Positions 43,266 to 47,162 of a stretch of DNA of 47,162 nucleotides are shown one piece after another. This DNA is from Paenibacillus doosanensis (GTDB lineage: Bacteria; Bacillota; Bacilli; Paenibacillales; NBRC-103111). The notes beneath the pieces were generated by a model that worked only from the letters and a program-made list of their open reading frames with translations, was not told the origin of the DNA and searched no databases. The DNA lies in the NCBI RefSeq assembly GCF_025060755.1, contig NZ_JANYUY010000058.1, positions 1 to 47,162 of the forward strand, in the 5' to 3' direction. How positions within the stretch are numbered: the first letter of the stretch is position 1; each line of letters begins with the position of its first letter. The position numbers and the translations under genes are program-made.

Positions 43266-43292
43266 ATTATCGGTTGGCTTTGATAAAAATTA
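43266..43292 (-). promoter_or_regulatory. Sigma-D-like promoter of the flagellin gene
   Basis: On the complement: TAAT (43289-43292), 15-base spacer, CCGATAAT (43266-43273), close to the sigma-D consensus TAAA-N15-GCCGATAT, 34 bases before the start codon. Confidence 0.65.
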
Positions 43293-43800
43293 GAAAGAAC
43301 TACCTCTGATTTCTGCTAAAGTAAGAGTGACGAACTTCTACTTAAGACATAATTATGACAGACCATAAGCCTATATCAAACATAACGAGAGTCAACCTGC
43401 GTTTCAAGAAATGAACATCACGAGATAATTTGCTTTTAGCTGGAATCTGCAGGAGATTTTCTTAGTTAATTCTGTTGTCTTATGTTCAATAAATTACAAT
43501 TTTATGAAAATGCTGTGTCCCTAATATTAAAACATAGATTCGACATACAACAGTGCTTTTCCTGCGACGTTATATAAATTTGATTCTGGTTAAATCATGC
43601 TATACTCGAGCAATGATATGTTGCATATTGGATGATATTCCTTGTTTATTTCACGTACACAATAATACTGTTATGTAGACCTTTTACATCTCATTTTCGA
43701 GCCAGCAAAATGACCGACTCTAGATGCGATGAGTAGACATCGACTATGAACATATATGTGTCCGTAGGATGGTGTTTGCTCAATGTTAAACTTAGTTCGC
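43293..43800. other. AT-rich non-coding stretch
   Basis: About 500 bases between the flagellin promoter and the end of the methyltransferase gene. I see no gene, clear repeat or RNA. The hexamers of weak -10 boxes are frequent because of composition and not informative. Confidence 0.5.
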
Positions 43801-44607
43801 TTATTTCCTTCTGCCGATATACAACAAGTGAGAGGATATCCCCAAGACGGAAGGGTCCTTAGCGAGTTCAATAAGCAAGCTCGTCATCTGCTGAGATTCA
43901 CCTTTTTCTTCCCAATACTGCCTCTGTTCATGACTTATCAACCCGCCGATGCTAGAAGAACCGATCAAATCCACCGTTTCAAATCCGTTACATTCCATAA
44001 AAGGCTTAATATCATGGATATTGAAGTAATAGGCTCCTGTAAACCGCCCCTGATCTACATGGTTAAAAACCCCAGTATCGCGGAACGCTTTAATCGAATC
44101 CATAGTGTCATTGGGCTTCCAATGCCGCGGGTATTGCAGAGAAGTAACGGTCATTCTCATCCTGCTTTGGAAGGAGGCAAAAATGATACCTCCCTTTTTG
44201 GTAACGCGGAACAATTCTTTTACTGCATTGATCCGTTCTTCTTCTTTTTGCAAATGGTAAAGAGGGCCTAGCATCAAAGAAGCATCGAACGCCTCGGCGG
44301 GCAATCCCTCCAAACGCACAGCATTTAATGTATGAAAGCCGTTGAAGCGTTCCGTCAAGTCCAGTTCGGCTGCTTTTTCCTTGGCCATTTCAACCAGTCT
44401 AGGCGTTAAATCAGAAAGAGTCACGTGAAATCCCAGTTTTGCCAATTCCATTGAATATTTGCCCGGTCCTGCTCCATTATCCAGTACATGACCATGGGGA
44501 GGTAAATATTGTTTCATGTAATGCCAGTTAATGATGAACTCCAGCGGTTCCCTATCCAGCCGGCCCCACTCGTCAAAACGGGAATAGTAATCGATTACGT
44601 TTTCCAT
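43801..44607 (-). CDS. Class I SAM-dependent methyltransferase behind a T-box leader
   Basis: 268-residue Rossmann-fold methyltransferase. SAM-binding motif I is VLDNGAGPGKYS (about 41-52), motif II LSDLTPRLVEMAKE (about 64-77), and motif for the adenine pocket region FDASLMLGPLYHL (about 105-118). Small-molecule type, substrate unknown. ATG start with AAGGCAGGTG upstream. The only gene between the T-box leader and the flagellin region, so expression should rise when leucyl-tRNA is uncharged. No leucine enzyme or transporter is nearby, which makes this coupling unusual. Confidence 0.9.
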   Translation of the reverse strand: MENVIDYYSRFDEWGRLDREPLEFIINWHYMKQYLPPHGHVLDNGAGPGKYSMELAKLGFHVTLSDLTPRLVEMAKEKAAELDLTERFNGFHTLNAVRLEGLPAEAFDASLMLGPLYHLQKEEERINAVKELFRVTKKGGIIFASFQSRMRMTVTSLQYPRHWKPNDTMDSIKAFRDTGVFNHVDQGRFTGAYYFNIHDIKPFMECNGFETVDLIGSSSIGGLISHEQRQYWEEKGESQQMTSLLIELAKDPSVLGISSHLLYIGRRK

Positions 44608-44651
44608 CCGATAACACCTGCCTTAGTATAATTTTTTGTCCAAAATGAAAT

Positions 44652-44895
44652 AAAAAAAGCCTATTGCCTGCAAAGAGGCGATAGGTTTTCCTTCGCGGTA
44701 CCACTCTTCTTGATTCGTCGTCTTCAGTACAGAAACGAACCGTCTTAGAACCTGATTACGGAGGTTAACCGTTAAGGCCCACTGGATTCAGCCTTACCGC
44801 TCATGGGTGAGTTGGGGAAGCTATTGGCTGTCTCGCACCGAAACGACAGTTCTCTGAACAATAGGTTTCCTTAGTACTCCCAATCATTGCGCTTA
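44652..44895 (-). ncRNA. T-box leader, probably leucine-specific
   Basis: On the complement: stem I begins at GGGAGTACTAAGG, distal part AGAGAACTGTCG with GGTGCGA, then the specifier region CTCACCCATGAGC, which points to codon CTC (Leu). The antiterminator T-box TGGTACCGCG is at 44694-44703, and the competing terminator CCTATCGCCT/AGGCAATAGG with seven T is at 44652-44685. The T of TGGT fits a tRNA with discriminator A, as in the tRNA-Leu (GAG) at 16868-16950. It should read through when uncharged tRNA binds. Confidence 0.92.
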
Positions 44896-44914
44896 ACGTA
44901 TTTGAATTTGGATC

Positions 44915-44944
44915 AGCATATCACTTCCAAATAATACCTGTCAA
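44915..44944 (-). promoter_or_regulatory. Sigma-A promoter of the T-box transcript
   Basis: On the complement: perfect TTGACA (44939-44944), 18-base spacer, TATGCT (44915-44920), 20-25 bases before stem I of the T-box. Confidence 0.65.
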
Positions 44945-45005
44945 TAGCATTCTTTGAGTCAATTCCCGTTCTTATGCATTTGCGGCGAGGCTGCCCCGGC
45001 ATCAG

Positions 45006-45518
45006 GTGTGCAAGCAGCCGGATACGGTGCTCGCGCGTTTTATACTGGAGGATGCTCAGGAGCTAAGCACGATCCGCAATTCCTTCGATTACCACGAGAA
45101 AGTGACCACGCATGATTCTTCGCTTTCTACTTGTATTTTCAGCATCATGGCCTCCAAACTGGGGCTTCGCGACAAGGCGTACGAATATTTCGGAGAATCG
45201 TCCAAGCTGGATCTTTTCAATACGCATAAAAATACTAAGGACGGCATACACGCGGCTAATCTGGGCGGTACTTTCATGTCGATCGTCTATGGATTCGGCG
45301 GCTTGCGCGTGAAGGAGAAGGGGCTATTCCTTGCACCGGTATTGCCTGAAGCCTGGGAAAGCTACGACTTTAAAATACGTTATGAAAATAGTCTTATTCA
45401 AGTCAATGTCAAGCGGGAAGCGTTTGAGGTGATCTTGTTGCAGGGCGCGGAAAAAGAAATTTATATTTACGGCGAGAACCGCTTGCTGAAGGACCGGCTT
45501 CTGGTTGAATTGAAGTAA
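45006..45518 (+). pseudogene. 5'-truncated GH65 glycoside phosphorylase (C-terminal part)
   Basis: Last 170 residues of a family 65 disaccharide phosphorylase (maltose, trehalose or kojibiose phosphorylase type): KQPDTVLARFI, YHEKVTTHDSSLSTCIFSIMASKLG, DGIHAANLGGTFMSIVYGFGG and LPEAWESYDFKIRYE. Full proteins have about 750 residues, so the catalytic (alpha/alpha)6 domain is mostly lost. Homology ends near 45000, right where the T-box unit begins, so the rearrangement cut the gene. No ribosome site precedes the first GTG. The disaccharide specificity cannot be told. Confidence 0.85.
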
Positions 45519-45533
45519 TGGAGGCAATAAAGG

Positions 45534-46181
45534 ATGAAATATCAATGTGCGATCTTTGATTTGGACGGTGTTTTGGTCGATACGGCCAAATATCACTACT
45601 TGGCATGGAAAGAGCTGGCCGATCAATTGGGCTTTACCTTTACGGAGGAGCACAACGAAAGACTTAAGGGCGTATCGAGGATGGATTCCCTGGATATTTT
45701 GCTGGAAGTAGGGCAAATGAAAGACCGCTTCACTGTGTCCGAGAAAGAAGAGATGGCCACCGAGAAAAATGCGAGGTATACCGCTTATATTAGCAAAATG
45801 GACCCTTCGCAGCTGCTCGCAGGGGCCCTGGAGCTGCTGCGCGAATTGAAACAGAAGGGGATTAAAATTGCTCTTGGCTCAGCAAGCAAAAATGCGCCGA
45901 TGATCCTGGATCGGACCGGAATTTCCTCCTATTTTGACGTCGTTATCGACGGCAACAGCGTATCGAAGGCCAAGCCTGACCCCGAAGTATTTATGCTTGG
46001 AGCGGACGGACTCAACCTGCCTTATAACGTATGCATCGTGTTTGAAGATTCCGCGGCGGGGCTGGAAGCGGCCAAATCAGCCGGAATGCTGGCTATCGGA
46101 ATAGGAGAGGAACGAAATTTGACCTGCGCCGATGTCGTGTACAGCAGCCTTGAGAAGATCGAAATCGATAAGTATTTTTAA
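45534..46181 (+). CDS. pgmB: Beta-phosphoglucomutase
   Basis: HAD-superfamily enzyme converting beta-glucose-1-phosphate, the GH65 product, to glucose-6-phosphate. 215 residues. Nucleophile and acid/base Asp9 and Asp11 in FDLDGVLVDTAKYHYLAWK, cap domain (about 18-85) with LKGVSRMDSL, motif II LGSASKNAP, and VFEDSAAGLEAAKSAGM as motif IV. ATG start with GGAGGCAATAAAGG upstream, 15 bases after the truncated GH65 gene. It appears intact, but its partner is gone and the promoter likely lost. Confidence 0.93.
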   Translation: MKYQCAIFDLDGVLVDTAKYHYLAWKELADQLGFTFTEEHNERLKGVSRMDSLDILLEVGQMKDRFTVSEKEEMATEKNARYTAYISKMDPSQLLAGALELLRELKQKGIKIALGSASKNAPMILDRTGISSYFDVVIDGNSVSKAKPDPEVFMLGADGLNLPYNVCIVFEDSAAGLEAAKSAGMLAIGIGEERNLTCADVVYSSLEKIEIDKYF

Positions 46182-46196
46182 ACGGGGGGCTTCAGT

Positions 46197-46988
46197 ATGG
46201 ATCACTTTAAGGCAGTGTACGAAAGCGCCAAGGAATGGACGCTCGAAGCGGGCAGGAATTTGCGCGACAGCCTGGGACAGCAGCTGCATGTGGATTATAA
46301 AACGTCGGAAGCCGATCTGGTGACGGAGAAAGATCGGGAAATCGAACAATTTTTTATCCGCAACATAAAAGAAACGTATCCTCATCACCGCATCATCGGC
46401 GAAGAAGGCATGTTAGCCGAATCGCCGTATCATCCCGCTGACGAGATCGTGTGATTAATCGACCCTATCGATGGAACGACAAGCTTCGTTCACCAAAAGG
46501 AAAATTTCGCGGTGTCGGTAGCCGTCTATGAAAAAGGGCAGCCTGTCATAGGCGTAATCTACGATCCGATCAAAGACGAGCTGTTCCATGCCCTTAAGGG
46601 ACAAGGCGCTTATTTAAACGATGCTGAGCTGAAGCCGCTTGAGGATACGTCAGTCAAGCATTCGCTGATCGGGATCAACAGCCTCTGGCTCATTCCGAAC
46701 GAATATTGCGATTACACGAAGTTCCACTCTTTAATTCGGGATTTACGGGGCACGAGAATTATTGGATCGGCTGCTCTGGAAACGGCTGCCGTTGCCTGCG
46801 GCCGGCTTGACGGTTTTATTTGCTTACGCCTTTCTCCGTGGGATTAAGCGGCTGGTCTGGTCATCCTGGATGAAGTGAAGGCCGTGACAACGTCTATGGG
46901 AGGCAGTCCCGTACGAACATTTGAAGGCGACTCGATTTTTACCGGGAACCGCGGCTTGTATGCAGAGATATTGGGTGATTACTTATAA
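46197..46988 (+). pseudogene. Inositol-monophosphatase family pseudogene with two in-frame stops
   Basis: Reads through one frame of 264 codons with TGA at 46452 and TAA at 46845. Motifs of the Mg2+-dependent phosphatase family are present: EADLVTEKDREIE, IIGEEG, LIDPIDGTTSFVH and LSPWD. TGA stands where the family has Trp (IVWLIDPIDGT), and TAA follows PWD, breaking the third metal motif. The frame ends at TAA 46986-46988. It follows pgmB by 15 bases with a GGGGGG ribosome site, so it belonged to the same sugar operon. Two stops make it non-functional. Confidence 0.9.
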
Positions 46989-47162
46989 GTTCCTGCTCAA
47001 GGCGGGGAGATCTGAGAGGCTTTCTTAGCGGTTACTGTTACTGCTAATGCATAATGTCCATCAGTTGACGGCATAAGTTGTCCTGATGGTGACGGACAAG
47101 CTGTCCACTCGTGACTAAGAAAAAGGGAGAATCAAGATAATTCTCCCTGGATGACTCGTTTG
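46989..47162. other. Non-coding end with inverted repeat and minus-strand terminator
   Basis: CCATCAG/CTGATGG (47058-47064, 47083-47089) form a hairpin. AGGGAGAAT/ATTCTCCCT (47124-47132, 47140-47148) with TTTTTCTT following on the complement is a terminator for a minus-strand gene beyond the window. Confidence 0.75.

Noticed and set aside
43671-43871. 66-codon minus-strand frame overlapping the methyltransferase end
   Set aside because: No recognisable sequence and no ribosome site.
46452-46454. UGA read as tryptophan in the IMPase-like gene
   Set aside because: A second stop, TAA at 46845, cannot be explained that way, and other genes in the window use TGG for Trp normally.

Overview
The window looks like chromosomal DNA of a Paenibacillus-type Firmicute. 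The evidence is gene content and order close to Bacillus subtilis (ydcC-like lipoprotein, alr, ndoAI, ndoA, then tex, cmpA, sprT), sporulation-linked genes (cmpA, two CotH kinases), S-layer homology (SLH) proteins, strong AGGAGG-type ribosome sites with many GTG and TTG starts, a T-box leader, and tRNA genes of which several lack an encoded CCA. No rRNA and no CRISPR array were seen.

Layout. 1-6160: an AT-rich start with an LTA-synthase-like sulfatase carrying an extra extracellular domain, then a large SLH/beta-helix/CotH surface protein. 6249-14110: conserved core block with the YdcC-like lipoprotein, alanine racemase, the MazEF-type NdoAI/NdoA toxin-antitoxin pair, Tex, CmpA (a 46-residue gene not called by simple ORF finding) and SprT. 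The rsb-sigB genes that sit between ndoA and tex in B. subtilis are absent. 14129-16950: five tRNA genes (Asn, Ser, Glu, Lys, Leu) around a membrane protein and CorA. 17185-31574: housekeeping genes (VanZ-like, SLH protein, endonuclease IV, PurU, GGDEF cyclase, transketolase, PpnP, glucose-6-phosphate isomerase, YigZ, TetR, YjbQ). Within it lies a beta-hydroxyacid dehydrogenase fused to a PilZ domain, which suggests enzyme control by cyclic di-GMP. 31873-36534: a CotH/DUF4956/VTC operon divergent from a secreted purple-acid-phosphatase-like enzyme. 36571-40034: a SEC-C protein, a DUF1963 protein and a DUF4261 gene split by a frameshift.

40192-47162 is a decayed, rearranged accessory region. 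It holds a doubly mutated VOC pseudogene, scrambled pieces of an inositol-monophosphatase-like gene mixed with an IS256-type transposase remnant, a lone 631-residue flagellin with a sigma-D-like promoter, a SAM methyltransferase behind a leucine-type T-box leader, a 5'-truncated GH65 phosphorylase, an intact beta-phosphoglucomutase, and an inositol-monophosphatase-like pseudogene with two in-frame stops.

Three related MITE-like repeats of about 175 bp (two adjacent at 14536-14884, one at 29424-29597) share terminal inverted repeats and an inner hairpin. The observations most worth following are the PilZ-dehydrogenase fusion, the T-box in front of a methyltransferase, the repeat family and the CotH/DUF4956/VTC cassette.
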